DNA of 64,000 nucleotides. It comes from Vibrio hannami (GTDB lineage: Bacteria > Pseudomonadota > Gammaproteobacteria > Enterobacterales > Vibrionaceae). Shown here one piece after another: positions 25,375-33,449 of this stretch; within the stretch, counting starts at the first letter, position 1; the number at the start of each line of letters is the position of its first letter. Both the position numbers and the translations under genes were made by a program. The notes below the pieces were generated by a model that had not been told where the DNA came from, ran no database searches, and worked only from the letters and a program-made list of their open reading frames with translations. The stretch covers positions 806,001-870,000 of the forward strand of contig NZ_JARQZP010000007.1 of NCBI RefSeq assembly GCF_029589055.1, read 5' to 3'.

Positions 25375-27120
25375 ATGAGTACTTATTTAACAGCACAATC
25401 CCTATCACACACTTACACATCCAAAGCTCTATTTGAAGATCTGAGTATCACCGTTAACGGAGGTGATAAAATTGGCCTTATTGGTCATAACGGCTGCGGA
25501 AAAAGCTCTCTGTTAAAACTTTTAGATGGTCAGTATGAGCCTAGTGAAGGGCATATTGCCACATCCAAGCAGTGCCTTGTGAGCTATGTTGAACAACACA
25601 TACCTACAGAGCTGCAATGCCGTACAGTATTGGATGCTCTTACAGAAACATTACCAGCAGAAGACTATTGGCGTGCTGAGCTTCTTTTATCTGAACTAAG
25701 CTTTTCGGACTCAGACTGGCAAATGCCAGTGACGAATTGCAGTGGGGGACAGCAAATGAGACTGCTGCTTGCCCGAGCAATTATAAATGACCCTGATTTG
25801 CTACTACTGGATGAACCAAGCAACCATTTAGACCTTCCGTCACTGATGTGGTTAGAGCAGTTTTTATCGAACTGGAAGGGAGCGTTTGTGTTGGTCTCCC
25901 ATGACCAAACGTTACTTGATTCGGTGACAAATACCACCTGGATAATGCGTGACCAATCGCTGCACCATTTTTCTTTACCATGCTCGGAAGCCAGAAAAGA
26001 GCTAAAGGAAAGAGATGAGCAGGACAAACTTCGCTATCTTAGCGAACAAAAAGAGATTGACCGAATTGAGAAGAGCGCCAAACGCTTGGCCGTTTGGGGT
26101 AAGGTTTATGATAACGAGGACCTAGCTCGCAAAGCGAAAACCATGTTCGCCCGAAAAGAGCGCTTAGAAGAAGATCAAACCGAACTTAGCGAGGGTGCGC
26201 CATGGAGTTTAAAGCTACAGGGCGAGGTTCTACCAGCAAATCGCCTGCTGGAAATTGCTCCCTTTACACTAAAACCACCTAAAAGTGAGTTATCGCTTTT
26301 TGATATGCTCGAAATGCGTATTAAAAGTGGTGACAGAGTTGCAATGATGGGGAGTAATGGTTGTGGTAAATCAACATTGATGAACCTCCTGTATCAACTT
26401 TCACTGTCGGATGAAGAGATCGCGCCAGGCAAAGAAAACCTGGAGTACCCAGTTACGTTTCATGACAAATGTCGTTTAGGTTACTACGATCAGTCGTTAG
26501 AGCAACTTGACGATAATGACACCCTTACTGATGCCCTAAGTAACTTTGCATCAATTAATGACGAGCAGGCCAAACGAGCTTTAATCAGTGCTGGCTTTGA
26601 ATATGTTAGGCATACTCAAAAAGTTGACTCCCTTAGTGGAGGAGAGCGAGCCCGGTTACTTTTTGTGGGGCTGACACTAGCCAGATATCACCTGCTATTT
26701 CTCGACGAGCCCACAAACCATTTAGATATGGAAGGCAAAGAAGAGCTAATAGAAACCCTTAACGAATTCGAAGGTGCTATTGTGCTGGTGAGTCATGATC
26801 GCAGCTTGATAGAACAGAGCTGCAATCGGTTTTGGCTTATCAACGATGGTTATTTAACTGAGTATTTGTCGGCGGTAGACGCTTATAAGCAATTGTCTGA
26901 ACCATTAGTGTTTTCTGACGAAAATAAGGAAGCTAAGGTTCAGATGCAAGCTTCAACCGATCTGGACGACGGCTTAGATGAAGAGCAGTTGTTGGAACGT
27001 TTGATCGAGCTGGAGACACTTCTGGAAGAGGATAAGCAAAGGAAGCCTAAACATCAAAAGCTAAATCTACAAGTGCAATGGAAAGAGGAGATTGACAGAG
27101 TTACCAGTCAATTAGAATAA
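25375..27120 (+). CDS. ABC-F family ATPase, probable ribosome-protection type
   Basis: This 581-aa protein has two ABC domains and no membrane segments. Domain 1 has Walker A GHNGCGKSS (about residue 37), signature CSGGQQMRL and Walker B LLLLDEPSNHLD. Domain 2 has GSNGCGKST (about 326), signature LSGGERARL and LLFLDEPTNHLD. The interdomain linker (about 205-290) is charged and helical, as in proteins that reach into the ribosomal exit site. A coiled C-terminal tail follows. It does not read as one of the housekeeping EttA, Uup, YbiT or YheS proteins, but I cannot place the subfamily. The leader peptide and attenuator upstream suggest induction by a ribosome-targeting drug. Confidence 0.82.
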   Translation: MSTYLTAQSLSHTYTSKALFEDLSITVNGGDKIGLIGHNGCGKSSLLKLLDGQYEPSEGHIATSKQCLVSYVEQHIPTELQCRTVLDALTETLPAEDYWRAELLLSELSFSDSDWQMPVTNCSGGQQMRLLLARAIINDPDLLLLDEPSNHLDLPSLMWLEQFLSNWKGAFVLVSHDQTLLDSVTNTTWIMRDQSLHHFSLPCSEARKELKERDEQDKLRYLSEQKEIDRIEKSAKRLAVWGKVYDNEDLARKAKTMFARKERLEEDQTELSEGAPWSLKLQGEVLPANRLLEIAPFTLKPPKSELSLFDMLEMRIKSGDRVAMMGSNGCGKSTLMNLLYQLSLSDEEIAPGKENLEYPVTFHDKCRLGYYDQSLEQLDDNDTLTDALSNFASINDEQAKRALISAGFEYVRHTQKVDSLSGGERARLLFVGLTLARYHLLFLDEPTNHLDMEGKEELIETLNEFEGAIVLVSHDRSLIEQSCNRFWLINDGYLTEYLSAVDAYKQLSEPLVFSDENKEAKVQMQASTDLDDGLDEEQLLERLIELETLLEEDKQRKPKHQKLNLQVQWKEEIDRVTSQLE

Positions 27121-27142
27121 CTTTTCAAACCGTGAATAACCT

Positions 27143-27182
27143 GTGAAGGCCTGCTTTATAAGCAGGTCTTCACTAATTTTTG
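27143..27182 (+). terminator. rho-independent terminator after ABC-F gene
   Basis: GTGAAG-G-CCTGCTT pairs with AAGCAGG-T-CTTCAC around a TAT loop, giving 13 pairs with one G/T mismatch. TAATTTTTT follows. It is a strong terminator for the plus strand and sits against the convergent queE stop. Confidence 0.85.
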
Positions 27183-27192
27183 CGTGGCCTCA

Positions 27193-27861
27193 TCAGGCGA
27201 TATTCAGATACTTATGTGTCTGAATTGATAGACGCCAGTTACGTTTCACACAGGTTTCAATGCAAAGCTCAGTGGCTCTGTTTCCCTGACTGATTGGTTG
27301 AAGAGCGATAACGGTTTTTTCAGATACGTCACACTCTTTTAGTAGTGTATCTAACTGTTCTATGTCTTTCTCTCTTGCAACCGGATGTTTTATTTCATTC
27401 GCTCGCTTAAGCGCTTCAGGCAACACCGGAAGCTTTCCACCCATATTAATTTTTGGTGACACTGTCACCCATGTTTTCTCCGAACAATTGATAGGAGATG
27501 TGCCGCTGGTTTCAATCTGGCACTGACAGCCAATCTCTTCAAAAGCGTTCGTTAATTTGGTCAGGTCATATATACATGGCTCGCCACCAGTGATGACAAT
27601 ATGCCTGGCAGTAAAACCTTGCTGTCTGTATAGCTCGATCAAATCTTGTTCAGAAACTTCGCTCCACGACGGTGAATCACCGGTTTTAGCAATAATAGCA
27701 TCAGTAGTGGTTTCATCCTGGGCATTTGCCTCCCAGGTCTGCTTGGTATCACACCAGGAGCAACCTACAGGACATGCCTGCAAACGAACAAAAATAGCAG
27801 GCACTCCGGTAAATACACCTTCACCCTGAATGGTCTGAAATATTTCATTAAGCTTGAGCAT
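27193..27861 (-). CDS. queE: 7-carboxy-7-deazaguanine synthase
   Basis: This is a 222-aa radical SAM enzyme of queuosine/7-deazaguanine biosynthesis that makes CDG from carboxytetrahydropterin. The cluster motif CPVGCSWCDTKQTW lies near residue 30, in the gamma-proteobacterial QueE pattern. The N-terminus LNEIFQTIQGEGVFTGVPAIFVRLQ and VITGGEPCIYDL (SAM-binding GGE) are also typical. The length matches E. coli QueE (223). It appears to be a single-gene unit. Other que genes are not in the window. Confidence 0.94.
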   Translation of the reverse strand: MLKLNEIFQTIQGEGVFTGVPAIFVRLQACPVGCSWCDTKQTWEANAQDETTTDAIIAKTGDSPSWSEVSEQDLIELYRQQGFTARHIVITGGEPCIYDLTKLTNAFEEIGCQCQIETSGTSPINCSEKTWVTVSPKINMGGKLPVLPEALKRANEIKHPVAREKDIEQLDTLLKECDVSEKTVIALQPISQGNRATELCIETCVKRNWRLSIQTHKYLNIA

Positions 27862-28193
27862 TGCTGTTACCTGTTTTGTATGGTCTTCCAGAAGGAGGGG
27901 TAGTTTATAGATTTTCTGATATTTAGCCAGCTTTCAGCAGATACAGAATGTTTTAGTGAGTGATTTGTTATTCGTGATGTGAATGCGTAGATATTAAAAG
28001 TAAACAAAATAATGATATGATACGCAGTAAATATACTCGAGTATATTGAGACCAACCTGATGACATGCCGTTGAGCATCTTATTTATAGAAGATGAATGT
28101 AATGAATGGCTTAATATGGTCTAGAATAAAAACGTAAATGTATCAAAACGCAAAAATATAAAAACAATATCCTAAAGGTGTCGTACATATCTT
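27862..28193. other. intergenic region with palindrome
   Basis: This gap separates queE from the first Cache-GGDEF gene. It contains an 18-bp perfect palindrome at 28030-28047 and a 6-bp inverted repeat CATCTT/AAGATG at about 28077-28096. Otherwise it is AT-rich, with no gene visible. AAAGGTG just before 28194 is a weak ribosome-binding site. Confidence 0.5.
28030..28047. promoter_or_regulatory. perfect 18-bp palindrome, candidate operator
   Basis: AATATACTCGAGTATATT is identical to its own reverse complement. It lies about 150 bp upstream of the Cache-GGDEF gene and about 170 bp upstream of queE. No T-run follows and no loop exists, so a protein-binding operator is more likely than a terminator. 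Confidence 0.45.
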
Positions 28194-29942
28194 ATGGAAA
28201 AGATTTCTGATCAGAAGCTTTTAAGATTCATTAAATATTCTCCTGTTGTTTTCATTGGCCTGGCGACAATGGTTATCATCGGTATCATGTTTTACGATAA
28301 CCGCATTGATGCGGAAGAAAAACTCGCCTCGATGAGATCTGATTATATACAGCAAGAGAAAAAACGTGTTCGGCAAGAGGTCGACAGTGTTTATCAACAA
28401 CTCGTGTATGAAAAGGCTCATACGGAGGCTGCGTTAAAAAGAGAAATCAAGCAACGCGTCTACGAAGCTCACTCTATCGTTAAAAATATCTACGAAAACA
28501 ACCTGGATAAACCAAGAGACGAAGTAATTAAGCTTATAAAGGATGTTCTTCGGGGTGTCCGTTTTAATCGTGGTAGAGGGTATTACTTCATTTACCAGAT
28601 GGATGGCACTAATGTACTTTTACCTCACCTGAAGCACATGGAAGACACTTCTCTTTGGGAATTCAAAGACAGCAAGGGTTCTTCAATTATTCAGGAGCTT
28701 GTCTCTATCGTTACTGATAAAAATGAAGGTTATCACCGTTGGTGGTTTTACAAACCGCAGGATCTGAACAACGATCTAGAAAAAATCGGATTCGTTAAGT
28801 ATTTCGAGCCTTTGGACTGGTTTATCGGAACGGGAGAATATGTAGAAGATTTCGAAGTTGAGATTCAGCAGCGCTTACTTAACTGGATATCCGAGATTCG
28901 CTATGGATCTTCAGGGTACATTTTCGTCATTGATCAAGGGGCGAAGATTCTCGCTCATCAGGATGAGGAGATGCGGAACTTTAATGGCTTCAACCTGCAT
29001 GACAGTAACAAGAACTTTTATATAAGAGATTTACTGGAGGTCGCAAAAGCCGGAGGTGGCTTTGTGGACTATGAGGCTCCGTTTAAACCCGAGGGGGTGC
29101 AGAGATCGGATAAAACCAGTTATGCTCGTTGGTTTGATAAATGGCAGTGGACTGTGGGTTCTGGTATCTATTTATCGGACATCGAGTCTCATTTAGCCGA
29201 TAGAGAAGAGGCTATCAAACAGCAAAATGATGCAGAGTTGGTAAAGCTTCTGTTATTTAGCTTCCTCATGGCATCAATCATGTTTGTATTTGCCACGTAC
29301 CTTAGTGGTCGGTTATCGACCCGGTTCAGGAAGTTTCAGGCTCAAATTAATCACGATTTTGACCAGCTATCAAGCACCAATAAGAAGATGCAGCAGATCG
29401 AGCTCTATGATTCACTGACTGTATTGCCGAACAGAATTCAGTTTACTCAGTTGGTTAAGAAGTATATTCAGGAGGCAGAGCTCTCTGGGCGCTATGTGGC
29501 CACTGTTTTGGTTGATTTGGACAACTTCAAAAGTGTGAATGACAGTTACGGGCACAATAATGGCGACAAGCTGCTGGCAATGTTGGGTCGACGCTTTGAA
29601 GCCATTTTGGATGCAAATGAAGGTGTATCAAGGTTGGGGAGTGATCAGTTTATCTTCTGCTTCCCAGGCCTGGTAAAGAAACACGAACTGAGAGATAAAA
29701 TTGAAATTATCCAGAAGGTGTTTTCCGAGGACTTTGTTGTTGAAGACCAACCTATTTCGGTGACATGCAGTATTGGCATTGCAAATTATCCAGAAGATGG
29801 GTTCACAGCCGAAGAGTTAGTCAGTAATGCAGATATAGCGCTCTACAAAGCAAAAAGCAATACAAAAGGTGGCGTTCAATATTTTAGCCCAGAATTGGCA
29901 GCGCAAGTTGAGTATGAGTTTAATCAGGAAGAGGAAGCATAA
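28194..29942 (+). CDS. membrane Cache-domain protein with degenerate GGDEF
   Basis: This 582-aa sensor has TM1 at about residues 15-33, a large periplasmic Cache-type domain (about 35-345; two repeated units with the FIGTGEYVEDFE and TVGSGIYLSDIE motifs), TM2 at about 350-370, and a C-terminal GGDEF domain (400-575). The active-site motif reads GSDQF instead of GGDEF near residue 482, so diguanylate cyclase activity is unlikely. It may sense a ligand and act through GTP or partner binding. The next gene is a paralogue with the same N-terminal half and an intact motif, so these look like a tandem duplication with loss of catalysis in one copy. Confidence 0.86.
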   Translation: MEKISDQKLLRFIKYSPVVFIGLATMVIIGIMFYDNRIDAEEKLASMRSDYIQQEKKRVRQEVDSVYQQLVYEKAHTEAALKREIKQRVYEAHSIVKNIYENNLDKPRDEVIKLIKDVLRGVRFNRGRGYYFIYQMDGTNVLLPHLKHMEDTSLWEFKDSKGSSIIQELVSIVTDKNEGYHRWWFYKPQDLNNDLEKIGFVKYFEPLDWFIGTGEYVEDFEVEIQQRLLNWISEIRYGSSGYIFVIDQGAKILAHQDEEMRNFNGFNLHDSNKNFYIRDLLEVAKAGGGFVDYEAPFKPEGVQRSDKTSYARWFDKWQWTVGSGIYLSDIESHLADREEAIKQQNDAELVKLLLFSFLMASIMFVFATYLSGRLSTRFRKFQAQINHDFDQLSSTNKKMQQIELYDSLTVLPNRIQFTQLVKKYIQEAELSGRYVATVLVDLDNFKSVNDSYGHNNGDKLLAMLGRRFEAILDANEGVSRLGSDQFIFCFPGLVKKHELRDKIEIIQKVFSEDFVVEDQPISVTCSIGIANYPEDGFTAEELVSNADIALYKAKSNTKGGVQYFSPELAAQVEYEFNQEEEA

Positions 29943-30038
29943 CAATATCTTAAAAAACGTTAACAACACAAAATATCTTTTGCACCTCATGTTCTATACT
30001 CAAGGGTAAGTTATAGAATTTGAGGTGTTGCTCTATAT

Positions 30039-32552
30039 ATGAAAAACATAAATGACAGGAAGTTATTAAATTTAATACGTTATGCACCGGTTCTGATTAT
30101 TGGGATATGTGTGATAGCTATTAATATTGTCGTTTTTCAGGATAACCGTAACAAGGCAACCGAGAGCATTGAGTCCCTTAGAAATGATCTAATTGAAAGG
30201 CAGCAAGGGCTCGTTAGTCACCATGTCAATCAGGCCGTAAAACAAATTCAATTCGAAAAATCCCGGGCTGTCGAGCTTCTTAAAAAACAAGCTAAAAGCC
30301 GGGTATATGAAGCTCACGAGATAGCCACTAATATCTATAACAATAACCGCGACAAATCCAAGCAAGAGATCACCAAACTTATTTCTGACGCACTAAGACC
30401 GATTCGTTTTTTTGAAGGCAGGGGGTATTTCTTTGTCTTTCAGATGGACGGTATTAATGTCATGCACGGTCTTAAAACTCAGCTGGAAGGTAAATCGGCC
30501 TGGGGTGCGAAGGATGTACGTGGGACATTTATATTAAGAGAACATATTCGCCTGATTAAAGAGCTGGGTGGAGAAGCCTTCTACAACTGGTGGTACCAAA
30601 AGCCAGGAGAACCTGTCGACGCTGAATTTGAAAAAGTGGGTTTTGGTAAACGGTTTGAACCCTACGACTGGTTTATTGGCACTGGTGAGTATGTTGTTGA
30701 TGTTGAGAATGATATTAAGAAGCTGATGCTGAACTGGGCTTCAGAATTTGGCTACGATGAAGCTGGATATGTCTTTATTATCGACAAGTCGGGAGAGATT
30801 CTGGCATCCCATGGTAAAGCGCGAATCGGCAAGTTCATAGATAAAACAGTTTCTGAAAATGGAAAACTCACCGTCAAAGCAATGGAACAAGCAACGGCCG
30901 ATGGTGGGGGATTTGTGGAATATAATGCCTCCTACAAGCCGGGTGAGATTTTTGATGGTGAAGATGTCGCTCCAAAAATTAGTTATGTCAAAGCGATAGA
31001 AGAGTGGGGTTGGTTTGTTGGAAGTGGCTTCTATACAGAAGAGTTTGAACATTATCTGGCACAGAAGCAGTTGGAACTGGTTAATAATAACCAGTCAGAA
31101 TTTATAAAGATAACCATCATAAGTCTTATCTTTACCTTGATGGTAATGGGTGTTTCGTTGATGGCTGGAAACCTGATTGCACAACGATTCAGCAAATTTC
31201 AGGAACGCATCTCGGAAGATTTTGGTGAACTGGAAGATACCAAAGATCAGATGGCCTACATGGCACAACACGATGCGCTTACCGGCTTACCTAACCGGTT
31301 GATGCTCGTTGACGTTATCAGGGAGGGAATCGAATACTCAAGGGCGAATGGTAAACAGCTGGCGGTCATGTTTGTGGATCTTGATGACTTTAAGAAGGTC
31401 AATGATCTTTATGGTCATTCATCAGGAGATAAGTTGCTTGAAACGATCAGTCGCAAGTTCGAAACCATTCTTGGTGCCAGAGATACCGTTTCACGCTTTG
31501 GAGGAGATGAGTTCATATTCTGTTTCCCAGATCTGGAAGACATCACTGCCGCCGAAAGAAAAGTTCAGGACATAAAAGCGGTTTTCCAGGATCAGTTCGT
31601 GATTGATGGCAAGGTTCTGTCTACCGCATGTAGCATTGGGGTAAGCATGTACCCCGAAGACAGTGACTCCCCGGACTCACTTATTCGCAAGGCTGATATT
31701 GTGCTGTATAAGTCGAAAGCGATTAAAAAAGGTGATGTCATGTTCTACGACGAGAGCATCAATGAGCAGGTTCAGTATGATTTTGTTGTTGAAGAAGAAC
31801 TAAGAAGAGCCATCTACAAAGATGAAATTTCAGTGCTGTATCAACCCCAAATGGACGCAGATACTGGAAAAATGATTGGAGTAGAAGCGTTGGCTCGTTG
31901 GAGTAATGTCCGATTAGGAATGGTCTCTCCAGTGAAGTTTATAGCCGTCGCGGAAGAAACCGGATTAATTCATGAGATTGGATTATTTGTATTCCGCAGA
32001 GCATGTGAAGACATTTCGCTACTTTCCAGAAATGGCGATGATGCGTTGAAAGTCTCGGTCAATATTTCTCCAAAGCAGCTCCTTAATCCAGATTTTTCTC
32101 AATATTTAGAGGAAATAGTCAGAGATGTTGGAATCGATATCAGCAGGGTAACGTTAGAAATTACAGAGAACGTTTTGCTTGATGACTTAAATAAAGTAAC
32201 TCCGATTTTAATGAGTTTGAGGAATATGGGATTCGGCATTTCACTGGATGATTTTGGTACCGGTTATTCATCGCTAAGCTATTTAAATAACCTGCCTATT
32301 TCAGAAATCAAAATAGACCGTTGTTTCATCGATAAACTACTGGTTAACGAGCAAAGTGACAGCCTAGTAAAAGCGATCATTGCCATCGGTGATTCGTGTG
32401 GAATGAGAGTCGTCGCTGAAGGGGTCGAGACACAAGAGCAATATAAGACACTCATGTCGTATGGTTGTGGATATGTTCAAGGTTACTACTTCGAAAGGCC
32501 ACTACCTATTCAGAAAATCAGTCAGTGGGGAGGATTTCAGGAGCTGGCTTGA
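30039..32552 (+). CDS. membrane Cache-GGDEF-EAL cyclic-di-GMP enzyme
   Basis: This 837-aa protein has TM1 at about 15-33, a periplasmic Cache region (35-350) with FIGTGEYVVDVE and FVGSGFYTEEFE, TM2 at about 355-378, GGDEF (410-580) and EAL (590-830). The GGDEF motif is intact (RFGGDEF near residue 485). The upstream inhibitory RxxD site is missing: Gly stands where the Arg should be. The EAL domain keeps VEALARW, EITENVLL, DDFGTGYSSLSYL, IKIDR and AEGVE, so it should hydrolyse cyclic-di-GMP. It is a paralogue of the preceding gene with an added EAL domain. It immediately precedes the che operon, separated by a terminator. Confidence 0.9.
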   Translation: MKNINDRKLLNLIRYAPVLIIGICVIAINIVVFQDNRNKATESIESLRNDLIERQQGLVSHHVNQAVKQIQFEKSRAVELLKKQAKSRVYEAHEIATNIYNNNRDKSKQEITKLISDALRPIRFFEGRGYFFVFQMDGINVMHGLKTQLEGKSAWGAKDVRGTFILREHIRLIKELGGEAFYNWWYQKPGEPVDAEFEKVGFGKRFEPYDWFIGTGEYVVDVENDIKKLMLNWASEFGYDEAGYVFIIDKSGEILASHGKARIGKFIDKTVSENGKLTVKAMEQATADGGGFVEYNASYKPGEIFDGEDVAPKISYVKAIEEWGWFVGSGFYTEEFEHYLAQKQLELVNNNQSEFIKITIISLIFTLMVMGVSLMAGNLIAQRFSKFQERISEDFGELEDTKDQMAYMAQHDALTGLPNRLMLVDVIREGIEYSRANGKQLAVMFVDLDDFKKVNDLYGHSSGDKLLETISRKFETILGARDTVSRFGGDEFIFCFPDLEDITAAERKVQDIKAVFQDQFVIDGKVLSTACSIGVSMYPEDSDSPDSLIRKADIVLYKSKAIKKGDVMFYDESINEQVQYDFVVEEELRRAIYKDEISVLYQPQMDADTGKMIGVEALARWSNVRLGMVSPVKFIAVAEETGLIHEIGLFVFRRACEDISLLSRNGDDALKVSVNISPKQLLNPDFSQYLEEIVRDVGIDISRVTLEITENVLLDDLNKVTPILMSLRNMGFGISLDDFGTGYSSLSYLNNLPISEIKIDRCFIDKLLVNEQSDSLVKAIIAIGDSCGMRVVAEGVETQEQYKTLMSYGCGYVQGYYFERPLPIQKISQWGGFQELA

Positions 32553-32587
32553 TCTCAGATAAATAGCGATAAACCGCACATATAGAG

Positions 32588-32618
32588 CCTTCATTATTAA
32601 TAATGAAGGTTTTATTTT
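32588..32618 (+). terminator. rho-independent terminator before che operon
   Basis: A 22-bp perfect inverted repeat (arms CCTTCATTATT and AATAATGAAGG) is followed by TTTTATTTT. It should end the Cache-GGDEF-EAL transcript, so the che operon probably has its own promoter between here and 32777. Confidence 0.85.
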
Positions 32619-32776
32619 GTCCTGAAGGTCAAATAAATCAGGAATTACTAAAAAATAAAGAGGTAAAACTGATGCTTATTGCTAGGCTTTTTATAGGGAT
32701 AGCAAATTACAACTCAGTATTCTGGGTGTAAATAGATAGCTGCGGATGAGATTGTGTGAATTTAAGGGATGATACG

Positions 32777-33142
32777 ATGAGCAAAACCATTTTAGTTGTT
32801 GATGATTCTGACTCGCTAAGGCAGGTGTTAGCCATTTCGTTATCGGGTGCGGGTTACAATGTTCTGGAAGCTCGTGATGGTAAAGATGCATTATGTAAGC
32901 TTGATGGTACAAGAGTTCATTTGATCATCAGCGATTTTAATATGCCTATTATGAATGGCATAGAGTTTGTAAAAAATGTCAAACTGCTGCCTAAATACAA
33001 GTTTACTCCGATCATCATGCTGACAACCGAAAGTCAGCAACATCTGATGGACGAAAGTAAAAAAGCGGGCGCAAAGGCCTGGATGATTAAGCCTTTTAAA
33101 CCCGATCAGATGCTTCAGGCTGTTTCTAAGCTGATTGCATAA
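32777..33142 (+). CDS. cheY: CheY-like single-domain response regulator
   Basis: This 121-aa receiver protein has the acidic pair DD at residues 9-10, a phospho-acceptor Asp53 (LIISDFNMP), Thr in MLTTES and the conserved Lys in MIKPFKPDQ. The ATG at 32777 has AAGGGA upstream; a start 21 bp earlier is less likely. It is the first gene of the chemosensory operon. It has no output domain, so it must act by protein contact, on the flagellar motor or another target. No CheZ phosphatase gene is in the window. Confidence 0.92.
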   Translation: MSKTILVVDDSDSLRQVLAISLSGAGYNVLEARDGKDALCKLDGTRVHLIISDFNMPIMNGIEFVKNVKLLPKYKFTPIIMLTTESQQHLMDESKKAGAKAWMIKPFKPDQMLQAVSKLIA

Positions 33143-33167
33143 CTGATGTCAGAAGAGCCTTTGAGTG

Positions 33168-33449
33168 ATGACGACTTTTCTTTTACCTCAGGAGATAACC
33201 ATTTATGAAGTAGCAGATATTTATGCTGAACTTCTGGCGGTAATTTCTCAGTCTGATTCGTTGGAGTTAGATGGTAAAGCTGTTGAGGAGCTGGATACGT
33301 CAGGGCTTCAGTTATTGCTTTGGTCTCGTAACGAATGCCGGAAGATTGATATACAGTGGAAACTGACTTCTCCCAGTGATGAGCTTTCCCAATGTTTGGA
33401 ACTGGCTGGCTTTGAACTGAGTGACTCTGATTCAGGGGAGGCGATATGA
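33168..33449 (+). CDS. STAS-domain protein
   Basis: This 93-aa protein has the STAS fold of anti-sigma-factor antagonists. The DTSGLQLLL motif near residue 45 corresponds to the SpoIIAA D-S-S-G phosphorylation loop. The start at 33168 (ATG) is preferred over a GTG immediately before it. Its stop overlaps the cheA start (ATGA), so the two are coupled. STAS proteins in che operons are thought to link the pathway to non-flagellar outputs or to bind partners. No cognate anti-sigma kinase is nearby. Confidence 0.86.
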   Translation: MTTFLLPQEITIYEVADIYAELLAVISQSDSLELDGKAVEELDTSGLQLLLWSRNECRKIDIQWKLTSPSDELSQCLELAGFELSDSDSGEAI

